Shown here in pieces: positions 16,847 through 24,820 of a stretch of 25,055 bases of DNA. The notes beneath the pieces are model-generated. The model ran no database searches and was not told where the DNA came from. It worked only from the letters and a program-made list of their open reading frames with translations. Both the position numbers and the translations under genes were made by a program. Numbering within the stretch: the first letter of the stretch is position 1; the number at the start of each line of letters is the position of its first letter. The stretch comes from Bacillota bacterium (GTDB lineage Bacteria; Bacillota; Clostridia; Acetivibrionales; DSM-2933), in assembly GCA_030705945.1 (NCBI GenBank), contig JAUZPS010000011.1:1-25055 (forward strand), read 5' to 3'.

Positions 16847-16948
16847 AAGGTAGTATCAAAAAAATAACTGGTCAACTGGTCGTTTCAAAAACTTTATAAA
16901 ATGAGTTTTCGTTATATAAACTTGAACAACGAATTCTTTGAAACGCCC
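16847..16948. repeat. 102-bp inverted repeat, right copy (IR-R)
   Basis: Reverse complement of 12202-12303. The first 48 bp (16847-16894), facing the cassette, are identical to IR-L; all nine mismatches lie in the outer part. Internal terminal repeats GGTCGTTTCAAA (16878-16889) and TTTGAAACGCCC (16937-16948) bound a 71-bp unit, the same size as in IR-L. AACTGGTC is repeated twice at 16866-16881. It ends 32 bases before the FemAB-like gene. Confidence 0.9.
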
Positions 16949-16980
16949 TAATGAACTGATTAAATGCTAGGAGTGAGAAA

Positions 16981-17730
16981 ATGCTTGTTTTAAAGAAAAG
17001 AAAACTATTTCTTAAACTTGAAGAAGTGTACTATGCCCAGGACCATGCGACATATAAAACTAATGCGGATATAGTGCTTTTTTATCAATGTGTAAAAAGT
17101 CAGGAAGTCTGTCACAACAAAAACACATTGCATATTGATTTATCCAAAGATGAAGAGGCTCTTTTCTCTGATTTACATGAACATACGAGACGTGAATTGA
17201 TGAGAGCCAGAAATGATAGCAACAAATATATATTCAATGAGAATCCTACAATGGAGCAATTTATTGAGTTTTGTGATTTCTACAATGTTTTTGCCAGTAC
17301 AAAAGGCATTACAAGCATAGATCCTGTCAGCTACAAGCTGTTATTAGAAAATAATTCCTTTATTATAACCAAAATGCTTGACAATGAAGACAAAGTATTG
17401 TGCTACCATACTTATATTGTTGATGGGCATAGAGCCAGAACCCAGCACTCCTGCTCACAATTCAGAAATTCTGAGGATAAGAACTACCGCGCTTTGGTAG
17501 GAAGGGCTAATAGAGAGCTTCACTGGAAAGATATGATGACATTTAAGGAAAAAGAATTTTCTATATATGATTTTGGAGGATTGGCCTTAAATGATGATCC
17601 TGTTATGAAAAATATCGATAAATTCAAAATGAGTTTTGGTGGAAAAATTGTTACTGAATATGAGTTTTATCAACCAAGAAGTTTTCTTGGCAAACTAATG
17701 TTGAAAATTACTAAAAAAGATGTTAGCTGA
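16981..17730 (+). CDS. FemAB/GNAT-fold acyl- or aminoacyl-transferase-like protein
   Basis: A 249-aa cytoplasmic protein that looks like a single-GNAT-domain relative of the FemAB/CelD-like transferases. Supporting segments: FSDLHEHTRRELMRARN (about residues 60-76), which matches the conserved region before the acyl-donor site, and the late YDFGGL motif (about 199-204) followed by a KFKMSFGG segment, typical of FemX-type proteins. There is no signal peptide or membrane helix. It may add an acyl or aminoacyl group to an EPS sugar or precursor; the substrate is unknown. AGGAG lies at a proper distance before the ATG, and the gene sits 14 bases from the DUF2334 gene, so the two are probably co-transcribed. 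It is the first gene outside the right inverted repeat. Confidence 0.68.
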   Translation: MLVLKKRKLFLKLEEVYYAQDHATYKTNADIVLFYQCVKSQEVCHNKNTLHIDLSKDEEALFSDLHEHTRRELMRARNDSNKYIFNENPTMEQFIEFCDFYNVFASTKGITSIDPVSYKLLLENNSFIITKMLDNEDKVLCYHTYIVDGHRARTQHSCSQFRNSEDKNYRALVGRANRELHWKDMMTFKEKEFSIYDFGGLALNDDPVMKNIDKFKMSFGGKIVTEYEFYQPRSFLGKLMLKITKKDVS

Positions 17731-17744
17731 TTCTGGGGGTAAAA

Positions 17745-18539
17745 ATGTCTGCAAAGTATATTTATAGGATGGATGACATTACTCCGACAATGAACTGGAA
17801 ACGGTTCTGGCAGTATATTAATCTATTTGAGGAACATGGAGTAAAGCCTTTGTTGGGTATTGTTCCTGACAACAAAGATCCGAAGCTTATGATCGAGGAA
17901 AGCAAGCAGGATTTTTGGGAGACTATGAGAAGACTTCAAGCTGATGGAATTGTGGAGATATGTCAACATGGGTATCAACATGTTTATGTAAACAAGGAAG
18001 GCGGTCTATTGGGTCCAAAGTATGGATTTAAAGCCCAGTCCGAGTTTGCTGGACTATCATATGAAGACCAATATAAAAAGATTGAAGCCGGAAAGGAAAT
18101 ACTACAAAGGGAAAAAATCTATACCGATGTGTGGATGGCTCCATCTCATTCATTTGATAACAATACGCTAAAGGCTTTATATGAGCTAGGATTCAGGGCT
18201 GTAACAGATGGAATAGCTTTATTTCCATACAATTACAAAAGGATGGATTTTGTTCCGCAGCAATACTGGGGGCCTCAAAATGTCTTTGTTGGTATTGTTA
18301 CTATATGTTTACATACTGATACTGTGGAAGAAGCGCTGTATGATAAAATTAAAAAGCATCTTGAATCTGACTTAAAGTTTATCAGCTTCAGCGAAGCTAG
18401 AAACTTTAAGTCTACACATGCGACGAATTTATTAAACAGGATATTCAATTTTTATTATATGTTTAGAAGCTGGTTCAATGAAAATAAAACAATATTGAAA
18501 ACTAAAAGAATGATAAAAAAAGTGATCAGAAAAAGTTAG
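17745..18539 (+). CDS. DUF2334/polysaccharide deacetylase-like protein
   Basis: Predicted NodB-like carbohydrate de-N/O-acetylase of the DUF2334 type, 264 aa. The catalytic-type features are in the expected order: YRMDDITP near residues 6-13 (the Asp pair of the TFDD-like motif), EICQHGYQH near 76-84 (His ligands), and VWMAPSHSFD near 130-139 (the usual Pro-His substrate loop). There is no clear signal peptide, so it would act in the cytoplasm, perhaps on the lipid-linked or nucleotide sugar. It starts at ATG 17745 after GGGGGT. Pairing with the FemAB-like gene suggests acylation and deacylation of the same glycan, which is inference. Confidence 0.8.
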   Translation: MSAKYIYRMDDITPTMNWKRFWQYINLFEEHGVKPLLGIVPDNKDPKLMIEESKQDFWETMRRLQADGIVEICQHGYQHVYVNKEGGLLGPKYGFKAQSEFAGLSYEDQYKKIEAGKEILQREKIYTDVWMAPSHSFDNNTLKALYELGFRAVTDGIALFPYNYKRMDFVPQQYWGPQNVFVGIVTICLHTDTVEEALYDKIKKHLESDLKFISFSEARNFKSTHATNLLNRIFNFYYMFRSWFNENKTILKTKRMIKKVIRKS

Positions 18540-18620
18540 CGAGGCTTAAATAATATAAAGCGATATAGTTTGCTATGCTAAAAGAGCCTGTTATGTTTTA
18601 AGATAGGGGAGACTTAAAGG

Positions 18621-19817
18621 ATGATAAATAATGGAATTGATGACAACATAAACTACGATGAAAGTGATAAAACAAAATACAAAATAAAGGTTTGCTTTGT
18701 TTCAACGTCAGCATATCCACTGTTTAATAAAAAAAGTATGGCTTTTTTTGGCGGAGCGGAAGTAAATATGTACAACCTCGCTAAAAAAATATCGGAGGAT
18801 CCTCAATTTGACGTAACAGTATGTGTTGGTGATTATGATCAGAAGCATTTAGAATCATATGATAAGGTAAAGGTTAGAAAACTAAAATTTCAGCCTATGT
18901 TGTTCGGAGCTAATAATGCCAAGTATGAAAGGGTTCATTATAAGATATTAAGACAGATTTTTATGATTAAAGCTTTGGCTTTAAATAATTACGATGTTTA
19001 CATAAATACATGCGGCGGAGGAATGATTTCTCAGGTCGTTTTACTCGGTAAAGTTGTAAGGCGTAAAAAGGTGATTTTTAGGCTTGCAAGTGATACGGAC
19101 GCGCAATACACCAAGTTTGAAGGGAAAACAGGAAATATAAAGTCATGGCTTTATAGAAGGGCGTTAAAAAATACAAGTCTTGTCGTAGCGCAAACTGAAA
19201 AGCAAAAGACAATGTTAAAAGAGAACATGAACATTTCTAGTGTGGTAATCGGTAATGGATTTTTCATAAAAGACCAGACGGATATATCATCAAAAGAGTT
19301 CATTCTATGGGTGTCTAGGTCAGATGAAAACAAGAGGCCTGAGTTATTTCTCGAACTAGCCTCAAGAATGCCGAATGAAAGGTTTGTGATTATTATTCCA
19401 GGCGCCAATCAGACCAAAACCCAAACAGTTGAAACAGCTAAGAAGCTAAAAAATGTTGAACTTCTTGATTTTGTTCCATTTTCTGAAATTCAGGAGTATT
19501 ACGAAAGAGCAAAACTTTTCGTTAATACTTCCGTCTATGAGGGATTCCCAAACTCCTTTATTCAATCCTTCCTTGCAGCCACACCAATATTGTCGTTTAA
19601 TGTAAACCCTGACGAATTTATAACCAGATATAAAGTTGGGCATGTATGTAATAATAACATCGAGGACGCAATTTCATTCATAAAGAGTCTTGATGAAGAA
19701 AAAATAAAAGAAATGGGAAGAAACTGTCTGAATTATGTAAGAGAGAAACATGACATAAGTAATTCAGCTCAGAAGTACAAAGACAACATAAAAAGATTAT
19801 TAAAGATAGATAAATAA
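18621..19817 (+). CDS. GT4-family glycosyltransferase, paralogue 2
   Basis: Predicted GT-B glycosyltransferase, 398 aa, close paralogue of the gene at 15681-16820. The N-terminus has a short charged extension of about 20 residues, then CFVSTSAYPLFN and FFGGAEVNMYNLA. The donor domain shows ILWVSR, NKRPELFLELA, LFVNTSVYEGFPNSFIQ and LSFNVNPDEF. The second Glu of EX7E is Gln here too. GGGGAG at 18606-18611 serves the ATG at 18621. An 81-bp gap follows the DUF2334 gene. The stop codon lies within a GATA-type simple repeat. The two paralogues may add similar sugars at successive positions, or one may be an alternative version; the sequence cannot tell. Confidence 0.86.
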   Translation: MINNGIDDNINYDESDKTKYKIKVCFVSTSAYPLFNKKSMAFFGGAEVNMYNLAKKISEDPQFDVTVCVGDYDQKHLESYDKVKVRKLKFQPMLFGANNAKYERVHYKILRQIFMIKALALNNYDVYINTCGGGMISQVVLLGKVVRRKKVIFRLASDTDAQYTKFEGKTGNIKSWLYRRALKNTSLVVAQTEKQKTMLKENMNISSVVIGNGFFIKDQTDISSKEFILWVSRSDENKRPELFLELASRMPNERFVIIIPGANQTKTQTVETAKKLKNVELLDFVPFSEIQEYYERAKLFVNTSVYEGFPNSFIQSFLAATPILSFNVNPDEFITRYKVGHVCNNNIEDAISFIKSLDEEKIKEMGRNCLNYVREKHDISNSAQKYKDNIKRLLKIDK

Positions 19818-19874
19818 ATAGATAGATAGATAGATAAATAAATAGATAAATAAGATAAATAAGATAGATAGATA
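19805..19874. repeat. GATA/AATA tetranucleotide simple repeat
   Basis: About 70 bases of GATA and AATA units with occasional slippage (GATAGATAGATAGATAAATAAATAG and similar). It begins in the last codons of the GT4 gene and fills the gap to the convergent Wzy gene. No stem-loop terminator is visible in this gap. Confidence 0.85.
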
Positions 19875-19894
19875 AAAATCAATCAAATTTGAAA

Positions 19895-21325
19895 CTATTC
19901 AAGGTCTTGTTTGGTATATAGGTATTTAATTGAGAAGCCAAGGGCAAGAAGAACTTGTATGTAGGCGTTGGTTGCGGCTGGAAAAAGCGACCTGCCTGAA
20001 AAACCGCTGATAAAATACCCAATAAATGAAATCAATATTGCATACAGTATGTCTTTGTAAAACCGATTGTTATTTATCATTTTTGCTGATTTTACCAGAT
20101 CTTTAAGCAATCTGGTATAAAAAACAATATATATTACCAAGCCAATCAAACCTGCGTCTAAAACCATCTCTAAGTACATGTTGTGAGGATGGCCCACCTG
20201 AAGTATCTTGCCTGTCATAAAAGCGTCAGTATGAACGATTGAATATCTCCCACCGCCAAATATAAGGCTTAAGGGCTTTCTCAAATATTCATCAATTAAC
20301 GGCTGCCAGATATCCTGGGTTCTTCCTGCGCTGATATCGTTAAGGTTAGACATTCCGCCGCTTATACCCATCAACAATCGGTTTATCATTGATCTGGGAA
20401 TAACAAAAATTCCTGCGCACCCTCCAAAAAATATAAGAGGAGGGAGCTTATCCTTTCTGCCGGATATTATAAAGAACAGAACAACACAAATTAAAATAAC
20501 CATATATGCAGTTCGCGAATAAAGAACTGCAACCGCCCCAAGAGATAAAATTAAAGAAATCTTAAGTAAAATGCTTTTCTTATGAAGTATAAATGCTATA
20601 TTAACAGGGATTGTGATAATAAAAAAGTCTGCAATATCATTGCCGTGCATGTTTAATCCATTACCTATTTCGTTTCTTACAGTTTCAAAATCTGTCTTAT
20701 TATTTACAAATAGAAAATAGTAAATAATAATATATACTGACAATATAGTAACAGATATAAAAATGCCATAAAATATGGTAAATATGCTTTTTTCACTTCT
20801 GATATAAAATATTACAAGAACAAATAAAAGAAAGAATAAGCCAGGCTTTAAGAGATAAGAAAGAAGAAATCTTGGCGTATCAAGGGTCTCATTGGCAAAA
20901 GCATTGTAGTTATCCAAAAACGATAAGGTTCTTAATATACTGATTGTCAGAATGGCCGGTATTATTATGCTGAATTTTTTTTCCAACGCTCCAATTGGTT
21001 CAGGTTTTTTACTTGTAACGAAAAGTACCAGCACTAAAATAGATATAATATTCTGAGGCTTGAAACCAGGGATTCCGAGCACTTGAATATTCAACCATGG
21101 CAAGCCGACAAAAGGTATCATCAAAATAAGGGTAATAATACCGAAAATAGGCTCTTTGATAATTACAAGCATTGATACGCAGCCAATTACCATTATGATT
21201 CCGATAATTGGGTTGATTATATTGACAAGAGTAATTATCACAGCCAGAAATATTGTGATAATTATCTTCAATAAATCCATTCGTTTAATTGTTAAAAAAT
21301 TAGACTTGATTTTATCTGCTTTCAC
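19895..21325 (-). CDS. O-antigen ligase/polymerase family protein (Wzy)
   Basis: Predicted membrane polymerase that joins flipped repeat units outside the membrane. It has 476 aa and about 11-12 hydrophobic segments. The Wzy_C-type hallmark is present: a large extracytoplasmic loop with GRTQDIWQPLI (about residues 335-346), FGGGRYSI and the conserved VGHPHNMYLEMVLDAGLIGL (about 380-400). The start is GTG 21325 behind a close GAGGA; the ATG at 21280 lacks a ribosome binding site. It lies 54 bases after the Wzz gene and is probably the last gene of the minus-strand group. It is the only polymerase in the window, so it should serve the same pathway as the flippase at 14087-15649. A ligase role is possible. 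Confidence 0.88.
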   Translation of the reverse strand: MKADKIKSNFLTIKRMDLLKIIITIFLAVIITLVNIINPIIGIIMVIGCVSMLVIIKEPIFGIITLILMIPFVGLPWLNIQVLGIPGFKPQNIISILVLVLFVTSKKPEPIGALEKKFSIIIPAILTISILRTLSFLDNYNAFANETLDTPRFLLSYLLKPGLFFLLFVLVIFYIRSEKSIFTIFYGIFISVTILSVYIIIYYFLFVNNKTDFETVRNEIGNGLNMHGNDIADFFIITIPVNIAFILHKKSILLKISLILSLGAVAVLYSRTAYMVILICVVLFFIISGRKDKLPPLIFFGGCAGIFVIPRSMINRLLMGISGGMSNLNDISAGRTQDIWQPLIDEYLRKPLSLIFGGGRYSIVHTDAFMTGKILQVGHPHNMYLEMVLDAGLIGLVIYIVFYTRLLKDLVKSAKMINNNRFYKDILYAILISFIGYFISGFSGRSLFPAATNAYIQVLLALGFSIKYLYTKQDLE

Positions 21326-21379
21326 ATTTCCTCACATATAAATAATTTAACTTTTTTGCATTTTACATTTGGTTAATCC

Positions 21380-22045
21380 CTAAATATCCAGATCAGGAAT
21401 GTTACCTAAAACCGGAAGATTAAATTTTTTCTCAATGTCTTCGGGAAGCCTTATTTTATTGTTCAGGTATTCAAGCCCGAAAATAATGCCAAGAGCTGTC
21501 GCAAGTCCAGCAATGAGCGCTAGTAATATGTATTTAAAGGATTTGGAGTTAATCGGTTTTTTTGGCAGCTTTGCTTGGTCAACAACATCAATATTCTCAA
21601 CTCTAATTAACCTTTCAGCTTCCCTCATAAAGACTTCAGCAAGTTTATTTGCAATATCCCGCGCAGTTTTAGGATTGTTGTGCTGGACAGTTATTTCCAT
21701 TATTCTGGTATCATGTTTCGATCCGACGCTTAGCTGCTGAGCCAGGTCTTCCGGCTGGCAATTGAGCTTTAACTCATCAATTACCTTACTTATAATGGCA
21801 TCGCTTTTCATAAGCTCTTCATAATCTTTTACCATTTCCAATGTTACAAGATTATCGGAGTACTGGGCTCTTAATGCGGAGGTATCTACATTTTTACTTA
21901 CTATGTATAAGGTTGTATTTGCTTCATATATAGGCTTCACAACATTGAAACTGTAGTAAGCTCCCAGGGAGCCTGTTAAAACCGGTAGCAGGATGACCAG
22001 CCATAACTTTTTAATTATTAATCTTAATATTCTTTCATAATTCAT
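21380..22045 (-). CDS. Wzz/CpsC-type chain-length determinant
   Basis: Predicted polysaccharide co-polymerase of 221 aa, with TM1 at about residues 15-33, an extracellular region, and TM2 at about 168-192 after the Pro-rich KLPKKPINSK segment. It lacks a kinase domain, which is supplied by the adjacent gene upstream (22122-22763), forming a split CpsC/CpsD pair. I use the ATG at 22045, since AGGTG is 6 bases upstream; a GTG at 22054 would overlap that site. The short cytoplasmic tail after TM2 (LGNIPDLDI end) is the expected kinase-contact region. It is a second copy of the function fused to a kinase in the 3984 gene. Confidence 0.88.
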   Translation of the reverse strand: MNYERILRLIIKKLWLVILLPVLTGSLGAYYSFNVVKPIYEANTTLYIVSKNVDTSALRAQYSDNLVTLEMVKDYEELMKSDAIISKVIDELKLNCQPEDLAQQLSVGSKHDTRIMEITVQHNNPKTARDIANKLAEVFMREAERLIRVENIDVVDQAKLPKKPINSKSFKYILLALIAGLATALGIIFGLEYLNNKIRLPEDIEKKFNLPVLGNIPDLDI

Positions 22046-22121
22046 AAAAATCACCTAACCTGTATGATATTGATGTAAATTGCTTGTTGTAAAACATATG
22101 TATATATAATTATACTTAGAT

Positions 22122-22763
22122 TTATATATCAATCATATCAACATATCTATTGTAATATTTTCTGTACTCATCCTTAGGAATTTGTGTCATTACAACGCCA
22201 AGTATATTAGCTTTTGCTTTTCCGAGCTGGATTTTTAAACGTTCCAATTCATCAAAGCCAAGCTTATTTGCCGCAGCAACAATAAGTGTGCCATCAGTCT
22301 GAGATGCGACAATGGCGCCGTCAATAACGCTTCCTAACGCGGGGGTATCGAAAATGACTATATCATATCTATCTCTCACTTCCAGAATGAGGTCTGAAAA
22401 CACTTTGGAATTGAGCAATTCGGTAGGGTTCGGAGGTCTCGAACCACTGTCGATATAACTCAGATTGTCAATTTTTGAAGGAAGAATGATTTCCTTCAAA
22501 GCCGCAAATCCAGAGATATAATTTGATAAGCCTTTCTCATATGAGGCTTTTCTTAAATCAGCATTTATTACCAGAACTTTAATTCCAGATTTGGCTGTTA
22601 CAACGGCAAGATTCGATACTGTTGCTGTTTTGCCTTCCCCTGGATTGAAACTTATCACTGATAAAGTCTTAATTTTTTTGATATAACCTAAAAATTGCAG
22701 ATTGGTCCTTAAACCCTTATATGCTTCATTAATGGGGGCGCTTGTTATTTCTCGAAAATCCAT
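22122..22763 (-). CDS. Stand-alone BY-kinase (CpsD type) with altered Walker A'
   Basis: Predicted cytoplasmic tyrosine autokinase, 213 aa, partner of the Wzz protein encoded just downstream. Start ATG 22763 is chosen because AGGAGG (complement of 22770-22775) sits 6 bases upstream. Walker A SFNPGEGKT (about 38-46) and Walker B VIFDTPALG are normal. The Walker A' motif reads VLVINADLR (63-71), with Asn67 where these kinases normally have Asp (compare VLVIDADLR in the fused kinase at 3984-5378). The C-terminal tail has Tyr 200, 203, 204 and 207. Loss of the first Asp could lower activity, leaving a weak or regulatory kinase. The likely phosphatase is the PHP protein at 1281-2057. Confidence 0.87.
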   Translation of the reverse strand: MDFREITSAPINEAYKGLRTNLQFLGYIKKIKTLSVISFNPGEGKTATVSNLAVVTAKSGIKVLVINADLRKASYEKGLSNYISGFAALKEIILPSKIDNLSYIDSGSRPPNPTELLNSKVFSDLILEVRDRYDIVIFDTPALGSVIDGAIVASQTDGTLIVAAANKLGFDELERLKIQLGKAKANILGVVMTQIPKDEYRKYYNRYVDMIDI

Positions 22764-22794
22764 TATTTTCCTCCTGTTACCCAAGCTTATAATT

Positions 22795-22824
22795 ATAATA
22801 TTATCACATCTGGATATAATCCAA
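22795..22824 (-). promoter_or_regulatory. Possible promoter with overlapping dyad upstream of the BY-kinase
   Basis: On the minus strand TTGGAT (22824-22819) and TATTAT (22800-22795) are 18 bases apart. A perfect dyad TGGAT-ATA-ATCCA (22811-22823) overlaps the -35 and could be an operator. It lies in the 83-bp gap after the heparinase-like gene. Confidence 0.3.
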
Positions 22825-22846
22825 AATGGGGTATAATATTTATATT

Positions 22847-24787
22847 TTAATAAAATTTAATGTTAAAACGCGTTACTATTTTTGTTGTTCCATAGAATTT
22901 CTTTCTGAGCCTTATGGTCTTTGATGGAACTTTTGTGTCATAGGATGGGGAATACCATCCGTAATGAGGTTCGGTGTCACCATAATGTATAAAAAGGTCT
23001 AAGTCCTTTTCAAATTGTAATATGCAGATTCCTTTACCGAATTCTATCAATACTTTATCTTCAAACACTATAAGTCTGCAATCCGGATGAATATGATATA
23101 AAACATCTGCTGTATGTTCTTTTTTGCAAATTAATTCATCAATAACTAGCCATTGGTTTGCAGCGTTAGCATATGATATCTCACGGGTATGCCGAACCTT
23201 ATCTTTTAGTCTTTGGTAGCCATTGTGAGTTCCTTTTACTTTAACGAGTTCGTCGTATTCCAATAATCTGGATTGAGCTTTTTGGCTCCACATAAAATTC
23301 CCGCAGATAACTGACTGGTCGCAGCTGTCCACAACAACTGTATTATGGGCGGAAGTCCCTCTGAAATAGTTTCTCCACTCTGAATTGGAATGGTAAGCGT
23401 AAGTGCCTGGGTCCACGAAAACAGCTTTTCCCCCTGCGGAAAAATAAAAGGAAAGGGAGTCTGCATGTCCATGCGCTGCTATTGATAAGTATCCTAAAGG
23501 TCCGCAATCAAATACAAGTTTTTGTTCATGTTCATTACCAAGAGAGGTTCCGAGTATATAATAACCTCCGTCATCAAACCTAAAAACTGATTTTTTTGTA
23601 TTTTCAGGCTCTTTTCTGATATCAAACCGGCCTATATTGGCTAAAAATAAAGTCTTATCATCCAAAGCAGTATTATTTTTGAGAAAATCCTTCCTGCCAA
23701 AAATATACGCGCCGGTATTGAGTAGGGATCTGTATGGGCCATAATCTATCTGATTAAGGTTAACAACATAGCCAAAGTCTTCATCACCGATCTGAGGAAA
23801 GACTCCGGATATATTTTCAATAGATGCCAGGTATTCAAGCATTTTTTCTAATTTATGCCAATATTCTTCAGGGAAGCTTTTGCCGCTTACTTTTCCTATA
23901 ATGCCTGAAATCAGAAGAAAGTCCAGAACGAATTGCTGGTATGAAACAGCCTGTTCCTTATTTACGCCATCGTTATAATTTTGCTTTTCACACTCCCTAA
24001 GAAGAATATTATACGCCTTTTCACGCCATATCTCTGAATTCTTGAATTTGGGAAGGGCAGAGCATGCCGCAAAAAGTCCCGCCGCTTCACCAATCAGATG
24101 ATTGTTGGCAGATGAGTAGAGGCTGAAATTCCTGCTTATGAACCAACAGTGCTGATAAATTGAAGTCAGCCACCTTTGCTTTAAATCTGTTTCGATGTTA
24201 TCAGACAGAAGATGCCAGCATATTGTCCAATTTATCAGACGAATGCCTAGTTCAAGGGAACTTGTCCAGTTAACTCCTTTTAAAAATGGGTTCTGATCAA
24301 TCCATTCCTTTAGCAGGAACTGGAATCTATCGATGTATTTACGTTTAGAGGTTTTGCGCCATGCGATAGCGATTATGGGCATATACAATTGGCGGTTAAG
24401 TTCCCAGATATATTTGACATCACCGATTTTTGAGCTGTTTCTGTAATCAATATTTTTGCTGTATTTATTAGGATCTGCGGTTAAGCCTGATAAATAATCC
24501 TTATGAAAATTTATTTTATCGCTAATATAATAGTTTTTTAACGCAAAAATGTCATAGGTATTCTTGCATAACAAATCAGCTTTCAAAATGAAATTTTCAA
24601 AGCTGCCCATTTCCACATCCTTATTTATGAGGGCTTTTAAGGTTGTGGGAGATAAAGGTTCAATTGTAAGCCTTTTGGGATTTAAGGTTTTTTCAGATAA
24701 ATCCTGGGCTTTCTGTTTGAACCTATATAATATTTCCGGCGCTGACATCAGCTTAAGCCTATTATACAGAAACCCTATGTCTTTCAC
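22847..24787 (-). CDS. Heparinase II/III-family polysaccharide lyase-like protein
   Basis: Predicted 646-aa lyase-like protein of the heparinase II/III family often found in EPS clusters. The N-terminal alpha/alpha-barrel part (about residues 1-370) contains NNHLIGEAAGL (about 224-234) and NKEQAVSYQQF (about 271-281), with Asn, His and Tyr positions typical of the catalytic cleft. The C-terminal beta-sandwich part starts near 380 and contains AHGHADSLSFYF and VDPGTYAYH (about 440-470), the usual heparinase_II_III signature. No signal peptide is visible, so secretion is not shown. The start is GTG 24787 with GAGGA 10-11 bases upstream. Such enzymes cut by beta-elimination next to uronic acids, which suits the uronic-acid precursor made by the TviB/TviC-like pair. 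It is the first gene of the minus-strand group. Confidence 0.85.
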   Translation of the reverse strand: MKDIGFLYNRLKLMSAPEILYRFKQKAQDLSEKTLNPKRLTIEPLSPTTLKALINKDVEMGSFENFILKADLLCKNTYDIFALKNYYISDKINFHKDYLSGLTADPNKYSKNIDYRNSSKIGDVKYIWELNRQLYMPIIAIAWRKTSKRKYIDRFQFLLKEWIDQNPFLKGVNWTSSLELGIRLINWTICWHLLSDNIETDLKQRWLTSIYQHCWFISRNFSLYSSANNHLIGEAAGLFAACSALPKFKNSEIWREKAYNILLRECEKQNYNDGVNKEQAVSYQQFVLDFLLISGIIGKVSGKSFPEEYWHKLEKMLEYLASIENISGVFPQIGDEDFGYVVNLNQIDYGPYRSLLNTGAYIFGRKDFLKNNTALDDKTLFLANIGRFDIRKEPENTKKSVFRFDDGGYYILGTSLGNEHEQKLVFDCGPLGYLSIAAHGHADSLSFYFSAGGKAVFVDPGTYAYHSNSEWRNYFRGTSAHNTVVVDSCDQSVICGNFMWSQKAQSRLLEYDELVKVKGTHNGYQRLKDKVRHTREISYANAANQWLVIDELICKKEHTADVLYHIHPDCRLIVFEDKVLIEFGKGICILQFEKDLDLFIHYGDTEPHYGWYSPSYDTKVPSKTIRLRKKFYGTTKIVTRFNIKFY

Positions 24788-24820
24788 TTCAAAAAAATCC
24801 TCGCATTTCTAAAAAATATA

